Shown here piece by piece: positions 8,915 through 16,448 of a stretch of 64,000 nt of DNA. This DNA comes from CAZWRV01 sp964636325 (GTDB taxonomy: Bacteria; Verrucomicrobiota; Lentisphaeria; Victivallales; GWF2-50-93). The notes beneath the pieces are model-generated. The model made no database searches and was not told the DNA's origin. It saw only the letters and a list, made by a program, of their open reading frames with translations. Both the position numbers and the translations under genes were made by a program. Every line of letters starts with the position of its first letter. The first letter of the stretch is position 1. The stretch spans positions 1 to 64,000 of the forward strand of contig CAZWRV010000001.1 in assembly GCA_964636325.1 (NCBI GenBank). Reading direction: 5' to 3'.

Positions 8915-8982
8915 TATACTAATCGTCTCGAAATTAAATAAAACCACCGGCAGGTTCATCCCGGTGGTAAACATGATGGGGG
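8915..8982 (+). repeat. Module C hairpin repeat, copy 1
   Basis: ATCGTCTCGAAATT (an L1-like linker) is followed by a hairpin with arms CCACCGG and CCGGTGG around CAGGTTCATC, then TAAACATGATGGGG. It aligns with 12850-12915, where the arms are CACCG and CGGTG and the same GGTTCATCCCGG core and AACATGA end occur. The G-run at its 3' end serves as the ribosome-binding site of rsmI. Confidence 0.7.
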
Positions 8983-8991
8983 ATGAAAGAT

Positions 8992-9699
8992 ATGGAATCG
9001 TATGCAAACAACAAATCCCTCGGAAAGCTTTCCATCGTCTCGACGCCGATCGGGAATTTATCGGACATCACGCTGAGGGCGCTGGAGACGCTGCGGGCCT
9101 GCGACCTGGTGGTCGCGGAGGACACCCGCCGCGCACTCATACTCCTCAACCATTTCGAAATCAAGAAGCCAGTGATAAGCTGCCACACCTACAACGAGCA
9201 CAAGATAACAGAGAAAATAATCGGCAAGATACTCGGCGGCGCGAACGTCGCATTTCTGTCGGATGCTGGAACACCATCGATCTCCGATCCGGGATATTTC
9301 ATCGTCAGGAAGGCGGTTGAAAACGGCATCGAGCCGACTGTCATCCCGGGCGTTTCCGCGCTGACTTTCGCGGCCGTCGCTTCCGGCCTTCCAATGGACA
9401 AGTTCGCATTCTACGGCTTCCTGCCGGTCAAGCCGGGGCGCCGAAGCACCATGCTCAAGGAGATCGCGGTTGGCGGCAAGACCGCGTTCCTATTCGAATC
9501 GCCGCACCGGATAGGCAGGCTGCTGCAGGAAATCTGCGACAACATCGGGCCGGAAACCAGGATCGCCGTGATCCGCGAGGCGACCAAGCTGCACGAGGAA
9601 ATCCTGCGCGGAAATGCCAGGGAAATCCTCGAAAGCTGCAAGGGGAAAAATTGGAAGGGCGAACTGACCGTGGGGATATGTCCCTCCTCTGAAACTTGA
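8992..9699 (+). CDS. rsmI: 16S rRNA 2'-O-ribose methyltransferase RsmI
   Basis: The enzyme methylates the 2'-O of C1402 in 16S rRNA using S-adenosylmethionine. Family hallmarks are present: LSIVSTPIGNLSDITLRALE at the N-terminus, VVAEDTRRALILLNHF, FLSDAGTPSISDPGY, VIPGVSALTFAAVASGLP, and FYGFLPVKPGRR. The protein is 235 residues, shorter than the usual 280, because the C-terminal helical extension is missing, as in several PVC members. ATG 8992 is preferred over 8983 because the GGGGG Shine-Dalgarno ends 9 bases before it and overlaps the earlier ATG. The gene is divergent from the pseudouridine synthase, and both act on ribosomal RNA. Confidence 0.93.
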   Translation: MESYANNKSLGKLSIVSTPIGNLSDITLRALETLRACDLVVAEDTRRALILLNHFEIKKPVISCHTYNEHKITEKIIGKILGGANVAFLSDAGTPSISDPGYFIVRKAVENGIEPTVIPGVSALTFAAVASGLPMDKFAFYGFLPVKPGRRSTMLKEIAVGGKTAFLFESPHRIGRLLQEICDNIGPETRIAVIREATKLHEEILRGNAREILESCKGKNWKGELTVGICPSSET

Positions 9700-9749
9700 A
9701 AATCTTTGTCGCGATCTGCGTCGCTATCCTCATCCCCATCTTTGCCAGC
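9676..9749 (-). repeat. L2-type repeat, reverse orientation
   Basis: Read on the minus strand this is GCAAAGATGGGG...GCGACAAAGATTTTCAAGTTTCAGAGGAGGG. It carries the same GACAAAG-type repeats and L2 ending as arrays I and II. It overlaps the last codons of rsmI. Confidence 0.6.
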
Positions 9750-9795
9750 TAGAGCCCGTCTATAAAAACATAAACATTTTTGTGGACGGGCTCTA
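9750..9795 (+). terminator. Hairpin after rsmI
   Basis: Perfect 11-base arms TAGAGCCCGTC (9750-9760) and GACGGGCTCTA (9785-9795) flank a 24-base AT-rich loop. This is consistent with a transcription stop between rsmI and the regulator, though the T-run expected after the stem is short. Confidence 0.55.
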
Positions 9796-9905
9796 TTTAC
9801 GGACCGCCCCGTATTTTCTGCTGGAATTCCGCTTTACGCGCTTGACAGCCCCTCCAAATCATATATTATTATATCATTTCAAGGGCAAGACGGAGGCGAT
9901 TCGCC

Positions 9906-10967
9906 ATGGAGATGTTGCAGATACTTTCCCATGCGCCCAAATATCTGGTGATCAAGGAGAACCTGAAGGGCCGGCTCGGCAGGAACGTCCTGCGCACCGG
10001 AGACAAGATCAGGCCTTTGGCGCTGGCGCGCGAGTTCGGCGCGAGCATGATCACGGTGGAGAGGGCCCTGCGCGAGCTTTCCGAGGAGGGCTACGTGAAG
10101 CGCGGCAAGGGTAACGGGACTATTGTCGTCTCATCCACGGGCTGCGTGAAGGAAAAGACGGCCTGCATGGTCATGTCGCCGAGCGGGCACATGTGGGAGA
10201 AAATATACGGCCCTCTTGTAAAAGGTCTGGCCGACCGCGACTACAGGATAGTCAATTTCCCCGAGGATTCCTCGCTGCTGCTCGGGAAGTGGCGGAGCCT
10301 CGTCTCCTCAGGCCCGGACATCATGATCATTGCGGCGAACAACGAGTTTCCATATCAGGTGCTTGAACAGAGCACTCTCCCGTTCCTGATATTCGCCCCG
10401 TATTTCGAGGGGCCGAGGCGGCATCCCGGCGCCTACATAATCCCCGGCTGGCACGAGCTCGGATTCCTGAGCGCCGCCCATCTGCTCGAAAAGGGATATG
10501 AAAGGATAGTTTTCTACGCTCCGGCACCGGACGACTGCGTTAACCCTACGCATCTGCAACAGAAGCTTGCCGGCGTGAAAGAGGCTCTTGCCGGATTTCG
10601 CGGGAAAAGGAGAGGACGCCCCGGACTGATTGCATGCAGGTCAGGAAGCGACAGCATCGAGCGTCTCGTCGAGGAGATTCCGAAATGGGGAAGGAACGCA
10701 GGAGTGATATGCTTTTATGACTTCCTCGCCTTGGACATCTACAAGGCCTGCCAGAGGCTCGGCATGTGGATACCGAAGGATCTGGGGGTCGTCGGTGCCT
10801 TCAACACGCCGTGGAGCGAATGCCTGACCCCCCCGCTCACTTCAGTTTCGATCCAGGAGAACCTGATTGTCGAAGAGGTTCTGCGCCAGGCGGATTCTCA
10901 AAGAGGCGGAACTTTTGTGGTTCCTCCTGTACTTGTGGAGAGGGAGTCGACAAGAAAAATCAACTGA
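9906..10967 (+). CDS. GntR-type transcriptional regulator with LacI-like effector domain
   Basis: A 353-residue repressor-type regulator. The N-terminal 75 residues form a GntR winged helix-turn-helix (LALAREFGASMITVERALRELSEEGYVKRGKGNGT). The rest is a periplasmic-binding-protein-like sugar-sensing domain (AraR/LacI type), with KGLADRDYRIVNFPE and the typical ending DLGVVGAFNTPWSECLTPPLTSVSI. It probably binds DNA when its sugar ligand is absent. GGAGG lies 10 bases before the ATG. The prepilin-like gene follows after 17 bases and a dehydrogenase follows that, so it likely controls this small catabolic locus. It is only distantly similar to the regulators at 31874 and 39217. Confidence 0.85.
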   Translation: MEMLQILSHAPKYLVIKENLKGRLGRNVLRTGDKIRPLALAREFGASMITVERALRELSEEGYVKRGKGNGTIVVSSTGCVKEKTACMVMSPSGHMWEKIYGPLVKGLADRDYRIVNFPEDSSLLLGKWRSLVSSGPDIMIIAANNEFPYQVLEQSTLPFLIFAPYFEGPRRHPGAYIIPGWHELGFLSAAHLLEKGYERIVFYAPAPDDCVNPTHLQQKLAGVKEALAGFRGKRRGRPGLIACRSGSDSIERLVEEIPKWGRNAGVICFYDFLALDIYKACQRLGMWIPKDLGVVGAFNTPWSECLTPPLTSVSIQENLIVEEVLRQADSQRGGTFVVPPVLVERESTRKIN

Positions 10968-10984
10968 GATGGAGGACAGGGAGG

Positions 10985-11686
10985 ATGAGGAACAAACTTT
11001 TTGGTCGTCCACCATTCACCACTCGCCATTCACCATTCACGTTAATCGAATTGCTGGTTGTGATAGCTATCATCGCCATCCTTGCGGCGATGCTTCTCCC
11101 CGCCCTCAGGAACGCCAGGGAGAAGGCAAAGGAGATATGCTGCTTCAACAACCTTAAGTCGCTGACGCACGGCACTTTCAACTACTGCGACGACTTCGAC
11201 GGCTATTTTCCGAACTCGAAGCCACTCTTCAACACCGCTACCACCGCCGCGTGGTACAGCTGCATCTCCGGCCAGAACGGAGGCTCAGTCTTTGTGGGGG
11301 CGGTCTATATCCCGCACAAGGGCTGGACTGTCAAGGATGGCAATCCGTATTTCTGTCCGACGAACAAGGCCAAGTCCGACAGCGGCTGGGGGGGCTGGAC
11401 AAACTACGCGATCAACAGCAATCTCATCGGCGAGAAGAACGCGACGGTCAAGCCAGGCAAGGTCGTGCTGATCGACTCCTACGACGGTAACGAAGGCACT
11501 TGGTATTCCAACTCCGGTGCGCGTTACAGCTCTCCGTGGGTCGATACGTATCCGATCCATGGGAGGAACCGCTGCAGCCTTTCATTCTCCGACGGCGCCG
11601 TCATGGGCGTTTCAGTGCTTCCGCATCACGAGGCGCAGGCGGATCTCGGCGATATTAAGACTACATGGTTCTGGCCGGTGAAGTAG
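10985..11686 (+). CDS. Prepilin-type N-methylation domain protein
   Basis: A 233-residue pseudopilin-like protein. The prepilin signal FTLIELLVVIAIIAILAAML follows a short basic leader (cleavage before Phe, methylation of that residue), and the conserved Glu5 is present. The C-terminal globular region ends with the H-X9-DG motif (HGRNRCSLSFSDG) seen in DUF1559-type proteins of planctomycetes and Lentisphaerota. The function of these numerous proteins is unknown; surface or T2SS-like assembly is inferred. GGAGG at 10971 gives ideal spacing to ATG 10985. It is translated right behind the GntR regulator, an arrangement repeated at 39217/40628 and, in ruined form, at 31874/32939. Confidence 0.88.
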   Translation: MRNKLFGRPPFTTRHSPFTLIELLVVIAIIAILAAMLLPALRNAREKAKEICCFNNLKSLTHGTFNYCDDFDGYFPNSKPLFNTATTAAWYSCISGQNGGSVFVGAVYIPHKGWTVKDGNPYFCPTNKAKSDSGWGGWTNYAINSNLIGEKNATVKPGKVVLIDSYDGNEGTWYSNSGARYSSPWVDTYPIHGRNRCSLSFSDGAVMGVSVLPHHEAQADLGDIKTTWFWPVK

Positions 11687-11758
11687 AGCCGTATCACAGG
11701 AGGGCGGGCGGATGGATGCTATGATATTCAAAAATAAAATAGGAGTTGTTTCCAACGA

Positions 11759-12820
11759 ATGAAGAGGATCAATGTCGGATATATCGGTTGGCTGTCGCAC
11801 GACGTGAATGACTTCTGCCGGGCTCACAGCGTATGCGATGTGAACGAGGAGAAGCTGCGCGGTTATGCGTCGAAGCACCCTGAGGTAAAGACCTTCACGG
11901 ACTACCGGAAGATGGCGGAAGAGCCCGAGCTGGACGCCGTGGTAATCTCCACCCCGAACTGGCTCCACTGCGAGATGTCGGAGCTCTTCCTGTCGAAGGG
12001 CAAGCATGTCTTCTGCGAGAAGCCCATGGGAGTCAACCGCTCCGAGATGGACAGGATGCTGGCCGCACAGCGCAAGAGCGGCAGGCAGCTTGCGATCGAC
12101 TTCGAGATGCGCGCCTCCTCCGCCTGCCGCAGGATGAAGGAGATAGCCGCGTCAGGGGAACTGGGAGGGCTGAAAGGCATCGAGTTCATCCACCACCGCG
12201 GCGGCTGGCTCGCCGAAGGGAACATGATCTGGCGGACAGATCCGGCAAGGAGCGGCGGACTCTACTTCATGGAGCCTTGCCACGAGGTCGACTTCTTCCG
12301 ATGGATCATGGGCGAGATCACGCACGTACAGAGCTTCAAGACGCCGAACGTCCTGACGCAGTATCCCGAAAACATGCCAGACAACGTCTTCTCGCACTTC
12401 TTCTTCGAAGGCGGCGCGATAGGGCATCTCTCAACGACCCACTCGCTGAGTGTGTTCACCGCCCCGCTCGACAAATACGACGAGCTGGGGCACGACATGT
12501 GCTTCGTGGTGACCGGCGACGCCGGCGCGATGCGCCTGGACTGCATCGGCGAAAAGCTCCTGGTTGTGAAGTTCGCGGAATATCCAAAAGGAACGCATGG
12601 CAAACGAGTAGAGCTTGACCGGATCGAAACCTTCAAGGGGAGCGACTCGTTCCACGACATTGAAGGCAACAGGCTTGCCTTCCTGAAGTCCTGCGCCGAG
12701 GGCCGCCCGCACATCCAGGACGCCTACGACGCATGGCGGACGCACTGCGTCTGCCTCGCGGCCGAAAAGTCGGCGCTGAACGGATTCAAGAAAATCAAGG
12801 TCGACTACAGCTTCGGATAA
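11759..12820 (+). CDS. Gfo/Idh/MocA family oxidoreductase
   Basis: A 353-residue NAD(P)-dependent sugar or sugar-acid dehydrogenase. The Rossmann domain begins INVGYIGWLSHD, with the glycine loop reduced compared with the usual GxGxxG. Then come VISTPNWLHCEM and the family signature HVFCEKPMGVNRSEMD, whose Lys and Pro sit at the active site. The C-terminal alpha/beta domain has GGWLAEGNMIWRTDPARSGG and PCHEVDFFRWIMGE, where His and Asp are likely catalytic. The partial glycine loop is worth noting but the protein is otherwise intact. It is third in a locus with a sugar regulator and a prepilin-like protein. The substrate cannot be named. Confidence 0.85.
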   Translation: MKRINVGYIGWLSHDVNDFCRAHSVCDVNEEKLRGYASKHPEVKTFTDYRKMAEEPELDAVVISTPNWLHCEMSELFLSKGKHVFCEKPMGVNRSEMDRMLAAQRKSGRQLAIDFEMRASSACRRMKEIAASGELGGLKGIEFIHHRGGWLAEGNMIWRTDPARSGGLYFMEPCHEVDFFRWIMGEITHVQSFKTPNVLTQYPENMPDNVFSHFFFEGGAIGHLSTTHSLSVFTAPLDKYDELGHDMCFVVTGDAGAMRLDCIGEKLLVVKFAEYPKGTHGKRVELDRIETFKGSDSFHDIEGNRLAFLKSCAEGRPHIQDAYDAWRTHCVCLAAEKSALNGFKKIKVDYSFG

Positions 12821-13484
12821 GCTGGCGCCGCCTGCAAGATTCGCAGTTACTGATAGTCGCGAAATTGTATTGAGGCACCGACGGGTTCATCCCGGCGGTG
12901 AACATGACTGGGGATTCAGCAGGGAAATTGCCAACCTGCTCCCCCGTTATGTCCACCGCCGACGCAAGGGGAGATTTTAAATCATTATTTGTAAGTATAT
13001 GGGCGATAACATCTTTCTCGAATATGACAATGCTCAGCACCTGGAGAATCGTGCAAGGGCTCTGGGGCAGCCTCAATTGCCGCTTGAGAATGACAACAAG
13101 CGCGTAGACGGCCTCTCTCAAGTCGATATCGGAATCGAGGGGAAGATCCCCAGACAACCGAATCGCCCTCTCCACCAGAATGAGCGCGAACTCCTGGAAT
13201 ATCCTCCGGTCCCTCACGGCGTTCGCATGGGCGAGGTTGTTCCGTGTAGGCTTGGTGCGTATCCCCATGTGATAGAGCCTTTTGCCAACGGACTCCAGGC
13301 TGGTGACGGTGTCCCTCAGGCTATCCCGGTAAGTCAACTGTGCGAACGCCATGCTCAGAAACTGATCCGTGCAGGAAAAATTATTGACCTTGTATTCCCC
13401 CTTGTATTTCTCCACGCATTTCTGAAACTCGTAGTGCGGAAGACACTCCATCAGCTGGGAAAACACAATCTTGCCCTTGTCCAT
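12795..13484 (-). pseudogene. IS4-type transposase, internally deleted
   Basis: An open frame of 229 codons. The first 118 (MDKGKIVFSQLMECLPHYEF..., FSCTDQFLSMAFAQLTYRDS, HANAVRDRRIFQEFALIL) match the N-terminal DUF4372-like domain of IS4-family transposases. They run straight into AVYALVVILKRQLRLP and TILQVLSIVIFEKDVI, which is the C-terminal end of the same family. The whole DDE catalytic core, roughly 200 residues, is missing, yet the frame is kept. After FEKD the natural C-terminus is lost and the frame reads through repeat module C into the end of the dehydrogenase gene. It is a dead, non-autonomous relic. Confidence 0.8.
12838..12915 (+). repeat. Module A/C hairpin repeat, copy 2
   Basis: CTGCAAGATTCGCAGT (an A-type hairpin, compare 91-105) is followed by a diverged L1 (CTGATAGTCGCGAAATT), then the C hairpin (arms CACCG and CGGTG) and TGAACATGACTGGGG. 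It combines module A, seen in array I, with module C, seen at 8915. Confidence 0.65.
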
Positions 13485-13689
13485 CACCGATCTCCTTGGT
13501 TGAGATTTTACCAAGGCTCGATATGCTGCAAAATATGGGCCATTTCAAATCGTTTAATTGCATTATGGAACTTATCATATTGATTATAAGCTATTTATGA
13601 AATAAATCCCGAGGTCTGATCCCCCCTGCTTGAAGAAAAAGAAGAATACACCTTATCTTTTATCCAGCCTGTTGCGCAAATGCGCAGAA

Positions 13690-13730
13690 CTGAATTATCC
13701 ATAACCGGCCGCCGGTTATGAATAATTCAG
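13690..13730. terminator. Long hairpin at the end of the hydrogenase operon
   Basis: 20-base arms (13690-13709 and 13711-13730) with one mismatch around a single central base. The 3' arm includes the stop codon of the hydrogenase protease. On the minus strand TAACCTGAATTATTCAT is identical to 27831-27847 after the creatininase gene. Confidence 0.7.
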
Positions 13731-14260
13731 GTTAGGATTGCTTCCGCCAGCATTTCGGCGAGTTCGTGTGCGGCTTCGACCACATCCTTCGAAGGTTCGG
13801 TTCCGAATTCGGTGCTTCCTGCCTGGATACCGACAAGAGTCACCTTGGTTCCGATAGACTTTTCAATATATCTGATCAGAAGCTTCATGGAAGGGTTATG
13901 CGTGGAGAAGGTGGGGTTGCTGATTCCCCCCCTGCTCCCGACAATCTTCAAGAATCCCGGCTCCTTTCCGAAATCCGAGGCGTCCAGGAAGACAAGGTGC
14001 GAAGCCTTGCAGGCCCTGATCGCACCGGTGTAGTTTTCGGGGGCGGTGTCGCCGTCGATGAAAGTCACCGGACAGGCCGGGGGTGTTTTCTTAAACAGCC
14101 TGGCAAGCTTTTCCGCGGCGATATGGCCGGCGGAATCGTCCCCGCGCAATCGCGAACCGGCCGAAAGAACAACCACCGATTCCGCTGAATCAAGTCTTCT
14201 ACGGAGCTGGCTCCTGAGTCGGCTGCGGCTTTTCGGCGGACTCTTTCTTGATTTGGGCAT
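13727..14260 (-). CDS. Hydrogenase maturation endopeptidase, HycI-like
   Basis: A 177-residue nickel-dependent protease that removes the C-terminal peptide of a [NiFe]-hydrogenase large subunit once the metal centre is loaded. Family marks are VVVLSAGSRLRGDDSAG (first metal-ligand loop), LVFLDASD (second acidic ligand) and STHNPSM (ligand His). This set is closest to HycI/HyfX-type proteases of group 4 hydrogenases. The only ATG upstream of the first strand is at 14260, so the gene overlaps the end of the ferredoxin gene by 62 bases with a basic N-terminus. No hydrogenase large subunit is present in the window. Confidence 0.85.
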   Translation of the reverse strand: MPKSRKSPPKSRSRLRSQLRRRLDSAESVVVLSAGSRLRGDDSAGHIAAEKLARLFKKTPPACPVTFIDGDTAPENYTGAIRACKASHLVFLDASDFGKEPGFLKIVGSRGGISNPTFSTHNPSMKLLIRYIEKSIGTKVTLVGIQAGSTEFGTEPSKDVVEAAHELAEMLAEAILT

Positions 14261-14606
14261 GGTATACTGTGGTAAGCTTTTTCCTGTCGATCTGGGCCAG
14301 CTCGAACTCCGGGGTGGCTATCAGCGCGTCCTTAGGGCATGAATCCACGCACTGCGCGCAGAAGATGCATCTGTCCGAATAGATTACTGCGTCGAAGGCC
14401 TTGTCGGCGACCTTGTTGATCTCGATCGCCTTCGCTGGGCAGTCGCGGACGCAGGCCTTGCAGCCGACGCACTTTTCCGGAACAAACACGATTCTGCCGC
14501 GGAACTTGTCCGGCACGGCGGGCTTGACGAAGGGATACTGGACCGTCGACGGCTTCTCGAAGAATGCCGCTACCACCTCGCTTATCATCTTGCCTGGCTT
14601 TATCAT
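14199..14606 (-). CDS. 2x[4Fe-4S] ferredoxin subunit, NuoI/HycF-like
   Basis: A 135-residue electron-transfer subunit. Two complete clusters are encoded: CVGCKACVRDCPAKAIE and CIFCAQCVDSCPKDAL. The N-terminal part (FRGRIVFVPEKC) matches NuoI and the equivalent subunits of Ech/Mbh/Hyc complexes. The tail is rich in Lys, Glu, Gln and Pro. The start codon overlaps the stop of the NuoH-like gene (ATGA at 14603-14606), indicating translational coupling. It would pass electrons between a soluble donor and the hydrogenase small subunit at the inner face of the membrane. That it belongs to a hydrogenase and not to complex I is inferred from the protease next to it. Confidence 0.87.
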   Translation of the reverse strand: MIKPGKMISEVVAAFFEKPSTVQYPFVKPAVPDKFRGRIVFVPEKCVGCKACVRDCPAKAIEINKVADKAFDAVIYSDRCIFCAQCVDSCPKDALIATPEFELAQIDRKKLTTVYHAQIKKESAEKPQPTQEPAP

Positions 14607-15556
14607 TTTCCGAGGAATCCTTCCTTGATGATGAGGTTGATGACGAGCTGGGCGAACGCGAGCGGGGCGGCGATCTGCCAGCAGAAGTTGATCATCTGGT
14701 CGATGCGGAGGCGCGCCATCACAGTCCGGAGCAGGGAGATGATGCAGACCAGAACCATCACCTTCACAAGATAGGCGACAAATCCCACGACCGGCCCGAA
14801 GCCCATCCCGAAAGGAAGGAATACGGCGGCGATGACCGAACATCCGACCACCATCTCAATGCCGAGCGTGAGCCTGAACAACGCATAGAGGCGGCCGCTG
14901 TATTCCGTGAAGCTGCCTGCAACAATCTCGGTCTCCGCCTCGGGGATGTCGAACGGAACCTTCTCCAGCTTGCCCAGCATCGCCACCATGGATATGCAGA
15001 ACCCTATGACGTTGCAGAGGCTGAGCAGCGGATTCTTCGAGTAGAATTCGGCGATGCCCGAAAGCGACCAGGTGTTCGCAAGCAGCGCCGGCGCCAGTAT
15101 GCTCAGGAAAAGCGGCACCTCGTAGGCGAAAAGCTGCATCACGGACCTCACCGCGCCGATCATCGCGTACATCGAACGCGAATACCAGCCCCCGATGAAG
15201 AACGTCATCGTCGGAATCGTCAGCAGATATAGCACGACGATCAGATCTCCGTCGAAAGAATAGGGCGCAGTGGTTTTCCATACTGGAACATAGATGAAGG
15301 CCGCGACCGTCGCCGTAAGCGCCGCAACCGGAGCGAACTTGAACATGGTCGTGTCGGCGAGCTCGGGGACGATGTCCTCCTTCGATACAAGCTTCAGAAA
15401 GTCCGCGAAAGGCTGGAACCAAGGAGGCCCGATACGGTTCTGCAGCTTCGCGTGGAACTTCCTGTCGACATATTCCGCCATCATCGAAAACAAAGACAGA
15501 AACAGAAACCCCGGGAAAATGACTATATATAACAGAGGTAATAACGCCGCGCTCAT
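14603..15556 (-). CDS. NuoH-like membrane subunit (group 4 hydrogenase or complex I)
   Basis: A 317-residue integral membrane protein with about eight hydrophobic helices. Signatures are QNRIGPPWFQPFADFLKLVS, EKVPFDIPEAETEIVAGSFT and EYSGRLYALFRL, the conserved quinone-site and proton-channel entrance loops of NuoH/EchB/MbhM. AAAAGG lies about 7 bases before ATG 15556; the longer frame adds 26 non-membrane residues. It is the first gene of a three-gene operon with ferredoxin and hydrogenase protease. The partner subunits (NuoL/M/N-like, large and small hydrogenase subunits) are not in this window, so the cluster is either split or encoded beyond it in a non-contiguous place. Confidence 0.87.
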   Translation of the reverse strand: MSAALLPLLYIVIFPGFLFLSLFSMMAEYVDRKFHAKLQNRIGPPWFQPFADFLKLVSKEDIVPELADTTMFKFAPVAALTATVAAFIYVPVWKTTAPYSFDGDLIVVLYLLTIPTMTFFIGGWYSRSMYAMIGAVRSVMQLFAYEVPLFLSILAPALLANTWSLSGIAEFYSKNPLLSLCNVIGFCISMVAMLGKLEKVPFDIPEAETEIVAGSFTEYSGRLYALFRLTLGIEMVVGCSVIAAVFLPFGMGFGPVVGFVAYLVKVMVLVCIISLLRTVMARLRIDQMINFCWQIAAPLAFAQLVINLIIKEGFLGK

Positions 15557-15775
15557 AAATCGACCTTTTCGCTGTTGAAGTCCTGAACCAGTCCGAAAAC
15601 CTAATGCGTCCCGACGGAAAGTCAAATCCTTCAAAGGAACTTCGGGACAGAATAAGATGGAGCGCCATGTTCCAAAGATTTCACCTCACCGGGGCAGGCG
15701 GACTCCCTTATTTTCGGCACTTTTTAAGCACGCATTTTGAAATTTGAACCAGCAGGGGTATTATACGCCGAACGC

Positions 15776-15851
15776 GCCAATGTAGCTCAGTCGGTAGAGC
15801 AGCTCATTCGTAATGAGCAGGTCGTCGGTTCGAATCCGACCATTGGCTCCA
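15776..15851 (+). tRNA. tRNA-Thr (anticodon CGU)
   Basis: A 76-base cloverleaf with acceptor GCCAATG/CATTGGC, D arm GCTC/GAGC, anticodon stem GCTCA/TGAGC with loop TTCGTAA (anticodon CGT), T arm GTCGG-TTCGAAT-CCGAC, and a genomically encoded CCA. It reads ACG codons. A run of seven T follows at once and may end transcription. No integrase or duplicated tRNA end is seen nearby. Confidence 0.96.
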
Positions 15852-15944
15852 TTTTTTTAGCCTCAATCTCCCTGAATACCAACGAGTTGCGAAAACAACC
15901 CTGGTCCTCCTGTCTACTCCTGTCTTCTCTTGATAGTACAATAA

Positions 15945-16136
15945 AAGCGCAAAATAGATACTTTGGTGTGCCCGAAGTGCGGAGGACGGACGAGGATTAT
16001 CAGCTTCATCGAGAAGAGGGATCAGTCCGCCATAATCCAGAAGATACTCAAGCACTGCGGGATATGGATAGAGCCGGAGGAAAGGGCACCTCCAGCGGAT
16101 GATTGCCACGTGGATTCCGTATATGTCCCCATTTAG
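15945..16136 (+). pseudogene. C-terminal relic of a transposase, probably IS91-like
   Basis: An open stretch without a start codon that ends at a normal stop. It encodes CPKCGGRTRIISFIEKRD and AIIQKILKHCGIWIEP, the zinc-ribbon-plus-helix tail typical of IS91/IS801-type transposases (general form CPxCGGxMRIISFI...ILxHLGLW). The upstream part of the enzyme is absent. It lies between tRNA-Thr and a GC-rich palindrome. The family call is from memory of the motif and is moderately sure. Confidence 0.55.
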
Positions 16137-16248
16137 GAGTTTCTGGCAAGCTTCTGATTTCCCGGCGCGGCGCGGTAGAGCCTGACACGCAGTTCCGGCC
16201 CTGAAAATCCCAGGTTCTCCCGGCATTCTACCATGCTGGTGGAGACCT

Positions 16249-16283
16249 CCCCTCCGAGCCCCGGCGGCCGGGGCTCGGAGGGG
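16249..16283. repeat. Perfect GC-rich palindrome
   Basis: Sixteen-base perfect arms CCCCTCCGAGCCCCGG (16249-16264) and its complement (16268-16283) around CGG. There is no T-run, and no similar stem occurs elsewhere in the window. It may be a terminator, a remnant of a mobile-element end, or a structured leader for the gene at 16449. The remainder of 16137-16448 shows only a 13-base direct repeat (CCTATCAGTTTT) near 16391-16414. Confidence 0.7.
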
Positions 16284-16448
16284 AACCTTCTGCGGACAGC
16301 CATGAGGTTTTTCCACGGATTCCGGCTTGAAATCGTCTTGAAATCAAGTATCTCCCGAACTATCTTCGAGTATGGAAAAAATCAAAATTCCTATCAGTTT
16401 TCCTATCAGTTTTCAGTCGCTTCCTCAACATAACATACCGAGGTGAAA

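Noticed and set aside
13727..15556. Ordinary complex I (nuoH, nuoI) fragment
   Set aside because: A HycI-like nickel protease in the same overlapped operon argues for a hydrogenase. This is kept as the preferred reading but not proven.
15776..16136. Integrative element at tRNA-Thr
   Set aside because: A transposase tail is adjacent, but there is no integrase and no second copy of the tRNA 3' end in the window.
15804..16316. 170-codon minus-strand frame containing SQWSDSNRRPAHYE
   Set aside because: It is the well-known false translation of a tRNA gene in reverse, here tRNA-Thr.
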